From positions 1 to 19,570 of the forward strand of contig JBALVT010000067.1 in assembly GCA_036961345.1 (NCBI GenBank): DNA of 19,570 bases, written 5' to 3'. This stretch comes from JBALVT01 sp036961345. GTDB taxonomy: Bacteria; Pseudomonadota; Gammaproteobacteria; Pseudomonadales; Halieaceae. This document shows positions 7,200-15,133 of the stretch, in pieces (the first letter of the stretch is position 1; each line of letters opens with the position of its first letter). Position numbers and translations under genes: made by a program. A model generated the notes under the pieces. It was not told where the DNA came from. It saw nothing but the letters and a program-made list of their open reading frames with translations, and did no database searches.

Positions 7200-9464
7200 T
7201 CAACGCCCTACTCTGGAATTCTGATTCAGGAACGGCCAACCCAGTGACAGATAAATTGCATTTCGTGAATCGGCAGCTCTGCCATAGGCGAAATATAATG
7301 GCCCAAGCGGGGAGTCTATCGCCAGATAAACACTACCGGCCCCCTTCAAGTCACCAAAATCGACATCTGACCGGTCGCTCCAGAGCTGACCCGCCTCTGC
7401 CGAAAATCCCGCATATACCGGCATATTCAACGGAATTACGCTATTGGCGGACAGCTTCCGTTGATACTGGGCCATGGCGAAAAGCGTTTGGCGCCCTGAC
7501 AATGCATTCTGAGGGAGTCCCGACAAATTAAACAGCCCACCCAATTGATAATAGTTTTCCGGCTCATTGGCCGCATCCACAGATTGCGAAGTTTTTGCGG
7601 TAAAAATGATGGTATTGCGATCGGTATCACCAAAGCTATGCGCGCCCTGGGCCAACATATGCCACCTGTCGAAATTTTCATCGGAGCCCAGATCTTTACT
7701 GTTTCGCTCGTATTCGGCATAAAGAAAACCACCGTTGCGGGGGAAAAAGATGTTATCCATATTGTCATAACGCCAGGATGCGACAGCGCCGCCCTTGTCA
7801 AAGCTGCCCTCTGTCAGCACATTGTCTCTGGACAGCTCCAGTTCCGACTCCCCGCGGCTACGGAACAGGCCTATAAGAAATTCGGAATTATCAAAAGCAT
7901 TGATCCCAGCGTTAAGTTCAAACTGCAAGTCACGCACTCGCCAACTGCCAAAAGTCTCCTCGAAATCGAATTCAGGCCCCAGGGTCAACACCTCGTAATC
8001 CTGATAAGCGAGGCGAGGGGCAATGAAAAAACGGGACATAATATCCACGGGTTGATAGAAAACACCACTCAGCAGAATAGTATCGCCAAGTTGGGCCCGC
8101 CCATAAAACTCGCCACCACGGCTATTAAGTCCCTTTTGACGGTAACTGCCCCCAATATTAAACTCGCTGCCGCCTTCGAGATCCGTAACCAGATTCAAAC
8201 CGAACTTAATATCATCGGAACCCCAGGCTTTTTCGGTGGCAGTAATTTTCAATCCTGATCTGCCATCTCGGGAAACCACTTTGAAGTCAACGATTTCGAA
8301 ATAGTCCAACGCATAGATACTCTCTATATCAGCACGCAGGCGATCACGGTCTAGCGGCTCACCCAAGGCCTGCGAAATCCTTACACGGACTATTTCATCT
8401 GAAATTTTCGAATCATTGCTGATCTCTACATACTCAATATGCGGATTGCCAGGACTGGGAAGATACCGCGCGGCTAAATACTCATCCCAGGCTATATCAT
8501 TCAGGCTCAAAACCGACAGCTGCTCCCGCATCGCCATCGCGGCCTGATACCCATTTTCAACAATGGTTTGCTCATCGGCGAAATCGAGCATTCCCACGGC
8601 GCCCAGATCCGGGCGAATCAGAAAATCTTCTTCGTTTAGCGTATCAATCTGTTCCAGAGAGTTCTTACGGGTTAGAAATCCCAGCATCTGGTCAGCTACT
8701 GAGACCAATGACTGTATATCATCGCGACTCTTAAGCGGTGTGCCAATATCGATGGTGATGAGCCGATTCATACCCATTTGCCTGGCGATGTCTACCGGAA
8801 CATTATTTGCCATGCCGCCATCGACCAACAAGCGCCCGTCATGTTCAACCGGCGCCAGCAAGCCTGGAATCGACATGCTTGCACGCATAGCCGTCACAAT
8901 ATCACCCTGGCTGAAAATATAGGCTTCTCCTGTCTCGATATCCGTCGCCACGGCACGGTAGGGTATAGGCAACTGGTCAAAATCTTCCAGATGATCCACG
9001 TCGACCATCAGATCCTTGATGATCATTCGCACTTGCTGGCCCTGAATAAGACCCAATGGAAACGACAACTCCCCATTTTTGACCGCCAGGTTGATTTTTA
9101 TCGGATAGTCATAATCATCAGCTTTGCGATGCATGGGCTGATTGCGCCGCTCTATAGTATCGGTAAAAGCGAGCTCCCAATCCATTTGGGAGACAACCTT
9201 TTGCAAATCCCCGGCACTCATGCCCGTGGCATATAAGCCACCAACCAACGCCCCCATACTGGTACCGGCGATGGCATCCACCGGTATCTGTAACTCCTCC
9301 AGGGCGCGAATAACACCCACGTGTGCTATCCCACGCGCACCACCGCCCGCTAACACGAGGCCAATCTTATCCCGACCCGCTTCGGCACCATTCGCCACGA
9401 TAGTGGTAATTAGTAATAATACGAGCGTACTCGCGCCCCATAGAGACTTGCGCCAGGAAAACAT
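7200..9464 (-). CDS. plpD: Patatin-like phospholipase with POTRA and Omp85 barrel (type Vd autotransporter, PlpD-like)
   Basis: The 754-residue protein has a signal peptide (about 1-29). A patatin lipase domain follows, with oxyanion motif GGGARG (40-45), nucleophile elbow GTSMG (67-71, Ser69) and the second catalytic residue in DGG (Asp215). After a linker, residues 342-415 form one POTRA-like domain. The rest is rich in alternating aromatic strands such as GGSEFNIGGSYRQKG and FFPRNGGFLYAEYERNS, typical of an Omp85-family outer-membrane barrel ending in LSLGWPF near the C-terminus. This order and length match Pseudomonas PlpD (about 730 residues), which exports its own lipase domain; both catalytic residues are present. 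GAGGAG lies 6 bases before the ATG. The gene heads the minus-strand run and is divergent from the helicase. Whether the lipase is released or stays cell-bound cannot be read from sequence. Confidence 0.93.
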   Translation of the reverse strand: MFSWRKSLWGASTLVLLLITTIVANGAEAGRDKIGLVLAGGGARGIAHVGVIRALEELQIPVDAIAGTSMGALVGGLYATGMSAGDLQKVVSQMDWELAFTDTIERRNQPMHRKADDYDYPIKINLAVKNGELSFPLGLIQGQQVRMIIKDLMVDVDHLEDFDQLPIPYRAVATDIETGEAYIFSQGDIVTAMRASMSIPGLLAPVEHDGRLLVDGGMANNVPVDIARQMGMNRLITIDIGTPLKSRDDIQSLVSVADQMLGFLTRKNSLEQIDTLNEEDFLIRPDLGAVGMLDFADEQTIVENGYQAAMAMREQLSVLSLNDIAWDEYLAARYLPSPGNPHIEYVEISNDSKISDEIVRVRISQALGEPLDRDRLRADIESIYALDYFEIVDFKVVSRDGRSGLKITATEKAWGSDDIKFGLNLVTDLEGGSEFNIGGSYRQKGLNSRGGEFYGRAQLGDTILLSGVFYQPVDIMSRFFIAPRLAYQDYEVLTLGPEFDFEETFGSWRVRDLQFELNAGINAFDNSEFLIGLFRSRGESELELSRDNVLTEGSFDKGGAVASWRYDNMDNIFFPRNGGFLYAEYERNSKDLGSDENFDRWHMLAQGAHSFGDTDRNTIIFTAKTSQSVDAANEPENYYQLGGLFNLSGLPQNALSGRQTLFAMAQYQRKLSANSVIPLNMPVYAGFSAEAGQLWSDRSDVDFGDLKGAGSVYLAIDSPLGPLYFAYGRAADSRNAIYLSLGWPFLNQNSRVGR

Positions 9465-9558
9465 AGATTACTCCTCAAAACAGACGACTATTATCAACAT
9501 GTATAGCTAGTAATAAAGCCCCAGTAGGTTAGGATATCCGATTTTGAGGATTATTAAC
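9465..9558. other. Divergent intergenic region between patatin and helicase genes
   Basis: This 94-base AT-rich gap must hold the promoters for both directions. By eye I found only weak candidates, such as GATAAT on the minus strand about 25 bases from the patatin start with a poor TTTATT 16 bases upstream. No convincing pair of -35 and -10 boxes, operator or hairpin was seen. Both ends carry a nearly identical ribosome-site block, TTTTGAGGA, each reading outward. Confidence 0.5.
9546..9550 (+). promoter_or_regulatory. Ribosome-binding site that fixes the helicase start at TTG 9559
   Basis: GAGGA ends 8 bases before TTG 9559. It would lie inside the coding region if the other in-frame TTG at 9544 were used, and that codon has no purine-rich element upstream. 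Confidence 0.65.
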
Positions 9559-10881
9559 TTGTTCGCGAATCTAACACTTGATCGGCGCCTTGTTTTGGGC
9601 CTGGAATCCATGGAGCTGAAGGAGCCCACCGAGGTGCAACAGGCCATGGTACCGGCCGCCCTGGAAGGGCAAGACCTCATGGTGAGCGCCGAGACGGGCA
9701 GCGGCAAAACTCTGGCTTACCTGATACCAACGATACAGTCCCTATTGACCCTTGAAACACCGCCGGACGCCGGGACTCTGGCTCTGATACTGGTCCCCAC
9801 CCGTGAGCTGGCCCGACAGGTTCTAAAACAATGCCGCAAACTAACCGCGAAAGCCCCCGTAGATGTACAGGGTATAACCGGTGGTGCCGACTTCAAATAC
9901 CAGAAAGCCATCTTCCGCAAAAATCCACAAATTATCATTGCGACACCGGGGCGCTTGCTGGAGCATTGTGAAAAGCACAGTGCAGATTTGTCATCATTAC
10001 AGATATTAATTCTCGACGAAGCTGACCGCGTACTCGATATGGGTTTTCGCGATGACGTTATGAAAATCAATTCCTTCTGCCCTATGGACAAGCAAGTTCT
10101 CATGTTGTCGGCCACGTTAAAACACAAAGGCCTTGGGGGCGTGGCAAAAGAGCTACTGGAAAAACCGCAAACCATCAGCATCGGACAGGTACGAGCACCA
10201 CACAGTAGTATTTTTCACCAGCGAATATTGGCCGACAATCAGCAACATAAAGACAAAATATTGATTGCGCTACTGCAACAAGGCGGCTTCGAACGCGCCC
10301 TGGTATTTAGTAACAAACGCAGCACAGCACAACGTCTGGCGGGCCTTTTGGCCTACAAGAAGTTACGCTGCGCCACTTTGCACGGCGAGATGACTACCGA
10401 AGAACGCAAACTGGTGATGACCCGTTTCAGCGACGGTAAGCTGGATATTGTTTCAGCCAGCGACTTGGCGGCGCGGGGACTCGACGTCAAAAATATTGAC
10501 CTGGTGGTGAACTACGAATTGCCCCGCAAAGGTGATGACTATCTGCACCGCACCGGCCGCACCGGCAGAGCCGGGGCCAAAGGCATGGCGGTGTCGCTGG
10601 TAGATCACAGCGAGTGGAATTTGATGGCAGCCATTCAGCGTTATCTGAAACTCGATTTTGAGCATCGCGCACTGCCTGGATTAAAAGCGAAGTACAACGG
10701 GCCCAAAGCGACGAAATCATCTGGCAAAGCAGCAGGCAAAAAGAAAAAGGCCAGTATGACACCGCAGGAAAAGACTAAAAGTCGTCATCGAAATCAGAAG
10801 AATAAAGGCAAGTCTAGTAAAAGTGCCAGGAAACCAGATAACGATGGCTTCGCCCCTCTAATGAAGAAAAAAGATGACTGA
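9559..10881 (+). CDS. srmB: DEAD-box ATP-dependent RNA helicase, SrmB-like
   Basis: Starting from TTG 9559 the product is 440 residues and opens MFANLTLDRRLVLGLE, placing the aromatic residue and Q-motif (PTEVQ, Gln27) as in other DEAD-box proteins. Helicase motifs in order are AETGSGKT (44-51), PTREL, TPGR, DEAD (153-156), SAT, ARGLD and HRTGRTGRAG (330-339). The tail is lysine-rich, with KSRHRNQKNKGK echoing E. coli SrmB's C-terminus, a helicase of early 50S ribosome assembly. RNA unwinding in the cytoplasm is secure; assignment to SrmB over RhlE or other paralogues rests on this tail and general similarity. The next gene starts inside its last codons (8-base overlap), suggesting translational coupling. 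No ATG precedes the Q-motif, so a non-ATG start is required unless the protein is N-terminally truncated. Confidence 0.88.
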   Translation: MFANLTLDRRLVLGLESMELKEPTEVQQAMVPAALEGQDLMVSAETGSGKTLAYLIPTIQSLLTLETPPDAGTLALILVPTRELARQVLKQCRKLTAKAPVDVQGITGGADFKYQKAIFRKNPQIIIATPGRLLEHCEKHSADLSSLQILILDEADRVLDMGFRDDVMKINSFCPMDKQVLMLSATLKHKGLGGVAKELLEKPQTISIGQVRAPHSSIFHQRILADNQQHKDKILIALLQQGGFERALVFSNKRSTAQRLAGLLAYKKLRCATLHGEMTTEERKLVMTRFSDGKLDIVSASDLAARGLDVKNIDLVVNYELPRKGDDYLHRTGRTGRAGAKGMAVSLVDHSEWNLMAAIQRYLKLDFEHRALPGLKAKYNGPKATKSSGKAAGKKKKASMTPQEKTKSRHRNQKNKGKSSKSARKPDNDGFAPLMKKKDD

Positions 10882-11725
10882 CTCCAAGGCAATAAAAATC
10901 GGCCGCATGAACCGTATGCAGGTCGTCAAAGACAGCTCCTACGGTTTGTTCCTGGACGGCTACGAGCACGGCGAAGTCCTGCTCCCGCGTCGCTATGTAC
11001 CCAGTGAAACTGTTCCTGGCGACTGGCTGGAGGTGTTTGTCTATGCCGATTCCGAAGATCGCCTGGTGGCGACAACTGAAACCCCCAAGGCAATGGTCGG
11101 CGAAGTGGCCTATTTGCGCGTGGCCGCTGTCAACGATGTCGGCGCCTTCGTGGATTGGGGGCTGCCCAAGGATGTATTGGTGCCCTTTAGCGAGCAGGCC
11201 GACCGAATGCAAGAGGGCTATTCTTACTGCGTATACCTCTATGAAGACCGGTACAAAGATCGAATTGTTGCATCCAGTAAACTGAGCAAGTTTTTACCGG
11301 AGCATTCCAGCGCTCATCGCCACGGCCAAGCCGTAAGCTTATTGCTGTGCGGGAAATCTGAACTCGGGTTCAAGTGCCTGGTGGACAATAGTTTCCTGGC
11401 GCTGCTGCACCACGCCGACGTATTCCAACCACTGACACCCGGGCGCACAATAGATGGCTATATCAAACGAATTCGTGAAGATGGGCGGATAGACATCAGC
11501 CTCTCCCCACCGGGTGGAAACAAACAAGGCGATCTGGAAGAGCGCATTGTGCAATACCTACAGGAACAGGGCGGCAGCGCCAACATCAGCGACAAGAGTC
11601 CGCCTGATGACATTTACAAACTTTTCCAGACCAGTAAAAAGAACTTTAAACGCGCCTTGAGTGTACTGTATAAAACTCGAAAAGTTCTACTGGAGAAAGA
11701 CGTTACCCGGTTGGTAGACGACTAA
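10874..11725 (+). CDS. cvfB: S1 domain RNA-binding protein, CvfB/YitL family
   Basis: The 283-residue protein has the CvfB layout of tandem S1-like OB folds followed by a winged helix. An N-terminal S1-like repeat carries LFLDGYEHGEVLLPRRYVP. A second carries VGEVAYLRVAAVNDVGAFVD then GLPKDVLVPFSEQ. A third, weaker repeat (about 145-215) includes FKCLVDNSFLALLHHAD and ends GYIKRIREDGRIDISLSP. A C-terminal helix-turn region includes DIYKLFQTSKKNFKRALSVL. S. aureus CvfB and relatives bind RNA and affect virulence-gene expression; the role in gammaproteobacteria is poorly defined. The ATG overlaps the helicase stop by 8 bases, and the two genes plausibly form an RNA-handling operon. The family call is confident, the biological role is not. 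Confidence 0.9.
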   Translation: MTDSKAIKIGRMNRMQVVKDSSYGLFLDGYEHGEVLLPRRYVPSETVPGDWLEVFVYADSEDRLVATTETPKAMVGEVAYLRVAAVNDVGAFVDWGLPKDVLVPFSEQADRMQEGYSYCVYLYEDRYKDRIVASSKLSKFLPEHSSAHRHGQAVSLLLCGKSELGFKCLVDNSFLALLHHADVFQPLTPGRTIDGYIKRIREDGRIDISLSPPGGNKQGDLEERIVQYLQEQGGSANISDKSPPDDIYKLFQTSKKNFKRALSVLYKTRKVLLEKDVTRLVDD

Positions 11726-11766
11726 AATTAACTGCAGACTCAGTGCTGCCGAATGAAATTATAATC

Positions 11767-11770
11767 AGGA
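11767..11770 (+). promoter_or_regulatory. Ribosome-binding site deciding the prlC start
   Basis: AGGA lies 11 bases before ATG 11782. The in-frame GTG at 11743 has no such element and would add 13 residues that known oligopeptidases lack. Confidence 0.5.
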
Positions 11771-11781
11771 ACTTTTGGAAC

Positions 11782-13815
11782 ATGTCCAACCCGCTATTAG
11801 AACAGCACGACCTCCCCCCCTTCGAAAAAATTGAAGTTGAACATATAGAACCTGCTATCCGGGAACTTATAGAACGCAACCGGGAGTCTATCGATACGCT
11901 GCTGGTCAGCGGTAAAACCTTCAGCTGGAATAATTTTCTGCAGCCAATCGAAGAATGGGAAGATGAACTGGCAAAAGCGTGGTCACCGGTAGGACATCTC
12001 AATGGCGTAAAAAACAGCGACGCCCTACGCGATGCCTACAATGCCTGTCTACCGCTGCTATCTGAGTACAGCACCTGGAAGAGCCAGCATACCGGACTGT
12101 GTGCTGCCTACCAAAAAATGGCCAATAGCGATGACTTCAAGCAACTAAGTGAAGCACAGCAAGCAGCGATCAAACATGCGCTTCGAGACTTTCGCCTGGG
12201 CGGTATTAATCTTCCCGAAGACAAAAAACAAAGTTACGGAGAATTGAAAAAACGCCTTTCGGAACTTGGCAGCAAGTTCAGTGAAAATGTTCTGGACGCT
12301 ACCAATGCCTGGTCCAAACAAGTCAGTGAAGAACAACTGTCCGGTCTACCAGCAACCGCTCTTGCCAGTGCCAGGCAGGCAGCCGAGCAGGCAGGCGTGG
12401 AGGACTATTTAATTAATCTCGAATTCCCCTCTTATCACCCCGTGATGACTTATTGCGACAACCAGGCCCTGCGACAGGAGGTGTATACCGCACACTGTAC
12501 GCGAGCGTCCGGCGAAGGGCCCAATGCGGGCAAATGGAACAACACCGATGTCATCGAGGAAATTCTCAATCTGCGACAGGACGTTGCCCACTTACTCGAG
12601 TTTGACAACTATGCCGAACTGTCTTTGGCGACAAAAATGGCTGACAGCCCTGCCCAGGTTATCGACTTTCTCGAAGAGCTGGCCGCCAAGGCGAAACCTC
12701 AAGCTGAAAGAGAATGGCAGGCGCTGACCGATTTCGCGGCCACGGAGCATGGCGTAGCCACGCTAAATGCCTGGGATATCGGCTACTACGGCGAAAAGCT
12801 CAGGCAGGCCAATTTCCAAATATCTCAGGAAGAGATACGACCGTACCTACCAGTAAGCCGCGTTCTACCCGGCCTTTTTGAGGTCGCCCGCCGGTTGTAT
12901 GAAGTTGAAGTTGGCGAAGTGTATAACTTTGAAAAGTATCACCCGGATGTTCGCCTGTTCGAGATTTCCCGTAATGGTTCTGTAATCGCGCGCTTTTACC
13001 TGGATCTATATGCCAGGGCCAATAAACGCGGTGGCGCCTGGATGGATGACTGCAGAGTGCGGCGGTACAGCGCAGGAAAACTGCAAATTCCCGTGGCCTA
13101 TCTTGTATGCAACTTCACCGCGCCGGTGGGCGATGAACCCTCACTGTTAACCGATCAGGAACTGACGACTCTATTCCACGAATTTGGCCATGGCCTGCAT
13201 CACATGCTCACGCAACAAACCGTGGCTGCAGTATCCGGAATCAATGGTGTAGCCTGGGATGCTGTTGAATTACCCAGCCAGTTCCTGGAGAACTGGTGTT
13301 GGGAAGAAGAGGCACTGGCATTCATTTCCGGACACTACAAAAGTGGCGAACCACTCCCGCAGCCGTTATTGGAAAAAATGCTGGCGGCAAAAAACTTCCA
13401 GTCCGCCATGATGATGCTTCGGCAAATCGAGTTCAGTTTATTTGATTTTCGCCTGCATATGATCTGGGGAGAAGAAGACTCTCCCTCTGTACAGGCGCTT
13501 CTTGACCAGGTACGAGCGCAGGTCGCTGTCAACATGCCACCCCAATGGAATCGGTTTCAGAATGGGTTTTCACATATTTTCGCCGGTGGTTATGCCGCTG
13601 GATATTACAGCTACAAATGGGCCGAGGTTTTATCGGCCGACGCTTTTTCAAGGTTTGAGGAAGACGGCATATTCAACCCAAAAACGGGCGCTGATTTTCG
13701 TCAACACGTACTGGAGATGGGCGGTTCAAAAGAACCCATGGAATTGTTCGTGGCCTTCCGGGGTAGAGAGCCGGCTATTGAGCCATTGCTGCGCCATTGC
13801 GGTATTGCGGCCTGA
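11782..13815 (+). CDS. prlC: Oligopeptidase A, M3 zinc metallopeptidase
   Basis: From ATG 11782 the product is 677 residues, against 680 in E. coli PrlC, and begins MSNPLLEQHDLPPFEKI, closely matching the E. coli N-terminus. The zinc site HEFGH is at residues 466-470 in LTTLFHEFGHGLHHML. The downstream glutamate ligand is in the WDAVELPSQFLENW segment, and late conserved GGYAAGYYSYKWAEVL is intact. The enzyme is a cytoplasmic peptidase that degrades short peptides, including cleaved signal peptides, and contributes to late protein turnover. It follows cvfB by 56 bases and may be read from the same transcript. A perfect TATAAT just upstream is too close to the start to be a convincing promoter. 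The 3' end converges on aqpZ. There is no sign of damage. Confidence 0.96.
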   Translation: MSNPLLEQHDLPPFEKIEVEHIEPAIRELIERNRESIDTLLVSGKTFSWNNFLQPIEEWEDELAKAWSPVGHLNGVKNSDALRDAYNACLPLLSEYSTWKSQHTGLCAAYQKMANSDDFKQLSEAQQAAIKHALRDFRLGGINLPEDKKQSYGELKKRLSELGSKFSENVLDATNAWSKQVSEEQLSGLPATALASARQAAEQAGVEDYLINLEFPSYHPVMTYCDNQALRQEVYTAHCTRASGEGPNAGKWNNTDVIEEILNLRQDVAHLLEFDNYAELSLATKMADSPAQVIDFLEELAAKAKPQAEREWQALTDFAATEHGVATLNAWDIGYYGEKLRQANFQISQEEIRPYLPVSRVLPGLFEVARRLYEVEVGEVYNFEKYHPDVRLFEISRNGSVIARFYLDLYARANKRGGAWMDDCRVRRYSAGKLQIPVAYLVCNFTAPVGDEPSLLTDQELTTLFHEFGHGLHHMLTQQTVAAVSGINGVAWDAVELPSQFLENWCWEEEALAFISGHYKSGEPLPQPLLEKMLAAKNFQSAMMMLRQIEFSLFDFRLHMIWGEEDSPSVQALLDQVRAQVAVNMPPQWNRFQNGFSHIFAGGYAAGYYSYKWAEVLSADAFSRFEEDGIFNPKTGADFRQHVLEMGGSKEPMELFVAFRGREPAIEPLLRHCGIAA

Positions 13816-13834
13816 AAAATAAGTAAACAGTAGC

Positions 13835-13875
13835 AAAAACTCCCGGGGCAGCCCCCGATAGAGGGCATTCCCGGG
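13835..13875 (-). terminator. Rho-independent terminator of aqpZ
   Basis: On the minus strand, starting 8 bases after the aqpZ stop, CCCGGG (13875-13870) pairs with CCCGGG (13847-13842). Nested inside is GCCC pairing with GGGC across small symmetric bulges. A run of five Ts follows one or two bases after the stem (13839-13835). On the plus strand the hairpin is not followed by Ts, so it should mainly stop aqpZ transcripts, although the GC-rich stem may slow prlC readthrough. Confidence 0.75.
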
Positions 13876-13883
13876 TGATGTAC

Positions 13884-14576
13884 TTAGTCCTCGGACCCTA
13901 ACCAACGGTAGACAATACCGGCCAGAGCCGCGCCCACAATGGGTGCCACCCAGAACAGCCAAAGTTGGCTGATAGCCCAGCCACCCTCAAACAACGCAAC
14001 ACCTGTACTACGCGCAGGATTCACAGAGGTATTGGTCACGGGAATACTGATCAGGTGAATCAGTGTCAGCCCAAGGCCGATGGCGATAGGGGCAAACCCC
14101 GCAGGAGCCCGACCGTCGGTCGCACCCAGAATGATAATCAGAAACATGAACGTCATTACCACCTCTGTCACCAAAGCTGCAGTCAGACTGTAGCCACCGG
14201 GAGAATGCTCGCCAAAGCCGTTGGAGGCAAATCCAGCCGTTTCAAATCCCGCCTGACCGCTGGCGATAACAAACAGTACAGCTGCACCGGCAATACCGCC
14301 CAATACCTGCGCGCCAATATAGGGGGCCAGCTCACTGCCGGGAAAACGTCCACCCACCATTAAACCCACAGAAACTGCAGGGTTTAAATGGCACCCGGAT
14401 ATGTGACCAATCGCAAAGGCCATAGTGAGCACTGTCAGACCAAAGGCCAGTGACACACCCAATAGACCAATACCCACATCAGGAAATGCGGCCGCCAAAA
14501 CGGCACTGCCGCAACCCCCTAAAACCAACCAGAAAGTACCGATAAACTCGGCGCCAAGCTTTTTACTCATAGACAT
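13884..14576 (-). CDS. aqpZ: Aquaporin Z, water channel
   Basis: From ATG 14576 the product is 230 residues, like E. coli AqpZ (231), with high similarity throughout. Two NPA boxes are present: HLNPAVS (NPA 65-67) and SVNPARS (NPA 186-188). The selectivity-filter residues of AqpZ appear as Phe45, His174, Thr183 and Arg189, pointing to a water-selective rather than glycerol channel. Six helices and two half-helices fit an inner-membrane tetramer. Stretches such as GFASNGFGEHSPGGYS and LIHLISIPVTNTSVNPARS are hallmark. The start is chosen because GGAG sits 8 bases before this ATG; an upstream GTG at 14582 is only 2 bases from it. A strong terminator follows. The pterin-synthase-like gene lies about 40 bases upstream on the same strand, so a shared transcript is possible. 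Confidence 0.97.
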   Translation of the reverse strand: MSMSKKLGAEFIGTFWLVLGGCGSAVLAAAFPDVGIGLLGVSLAFGLTVLTMAFAIGHISGCHLNPAVSVGLMVGGRFPGSELAPYIGAQVLGGIAGAAVLFVIASGQAGFETAGFASNGFGEHSPGGYSLTAALVTEVVMTFMFLIIILGATDGRAPAGFAPIAIGLGLTLIHLISIPVTNTSVNPARSTGVALFEGGWAISQLWLFWVAPIVGAALAGIVYRWLGSED

Positions 14577-14584
14577 ATTCACAG

Positions 14585-14588
14585 CTCC
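14585..14588 (-). promoter_or_regulatory. Ribosome-binding site deciding the aqpZ start
   Basis: GGAG on the minus strand is 8 bases from ATG 14576, 2 bases from GTG 14582 and 14 bases from ATG 14570. Only the first spacing is normal. Confidence 0.6.
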
Positions 14589-14614
14589 ATTTTTGTTGTA
14601 TTTCTACCGCCATT

Positions 14615-15100
14615 TTAATTATCTAACCGCCAGGTCGCGCAGGCTCGTTGACCCGGCCCCGACGCTACACTCAACTCAACCTCACGTAAATCTTCACCGA
14701 CAGAGGCTTTCATCAATTCCTCAAGCAGGTAATGGCTGAACTCTTCAACCGTTGCGTTCAGTATAGGCAAAATCAGTGTATCAGTTTGTAAAAATACCAT
14801 TACATCTTCGGCAAATTTAACCCGATAACACGGGCCATCGAGTTCAATGCTCTGATGTGGGGACTCCCCCGCCAACAACATGTACTCGTCCAGCGAATCG
14901 CAAAGCTGTTTTAGACGGGTCTTATAGACATTGTAGTCGGCAGAAAAACCGTTGGGCCCGATTGGCGCAACAATGCGTGCAGAAACAGAATAGTTATGCC
15001 CGTGCAGCCGCTCTCGTTCATCCTTCGAAAAAATCGTGTAGTGCGCTGCGGAAAACTTGTGGGCTTCCTTGTCAATATAAAGTGTCGTCAACCGTTCCAT
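14615..15100 (-). CDS. Divergent 6-pyruvoyl-tetrahydropterin synthase/QueD superfamily protein
   Basis: The 161-residue product belongs to COG0720 (PTPS/QueD). The zinc histidines are visible in HKFSAAH (His20) and LHGH (His33, His35). The motif before HGH reads E-R-L-H-G-H, the ExxHGH pattern described for the PTPS-III subgroup, and Arg29 occupies the position of the QueD catalytic Cys. Two other usual features are changed: the LDHxxLN dyad histidine is Glu72 (SLDEYMLL), and the C-terminal pterin-anchoring Glu appears replaced in SVASGPGQRA. The zinc fold is therefore convincing but the reaction is not. It could make 6-hydroxymethyl-dihydropterin, another pterin or something new; automatic naming as QueD would be risky. 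GGGAG lies 12 bases upstream of the ATG, within a palindrome. The upstream neighbour is a membrane protein gene 33 bases away and aqpZ is downstream. Confidence 0.8.
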   Translation of the reverse strand: MERLTTLYIDKEAHKFSAAHYTIFSKDERERLHGHNYSVSARIVAPIGPNGFSADYNVYKTRLKQLCDSLDEYMLLAGESPHQSIELDGPCYRVKFAEDVMVFLQTDTLILPILNATVEEFSHYLLEELMKASVGEDLREVELSVASGPGQRACATWRLDN

Positions 15101-15133
15101 TATTAAATGAATCTCCCGGGAGAATTGAGGGGG

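Noticed and set aside
7545..8258. 237-codon open frame on the plus strand
   Set aside because: It is antisense to the patatin barrel region, has no recognisable domain or ribosome site, and the opposite strand encodes a clear protein.
11760..11765. Perfect TATAAT just before prlC
   Set aside because: Transcription from it would begin about 10 bases before the ATG and leave out the AGGA ribosome site, and the -35 position (GACTCA) is a poor match. Likely chance in AT-rich sequence.
11743..11781. GTG 11743 as the prlC start
   Set aside because: It has no ribosome site and would add 13 residues ahead of the conserved N-terminus that matches E. coli PrlC.
14577..14582. GTG 14582 as the aqpZ start
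   Set aside because: It lies only 2 bases from GGAG; ATG 14576 has the normal 8-base spacing.
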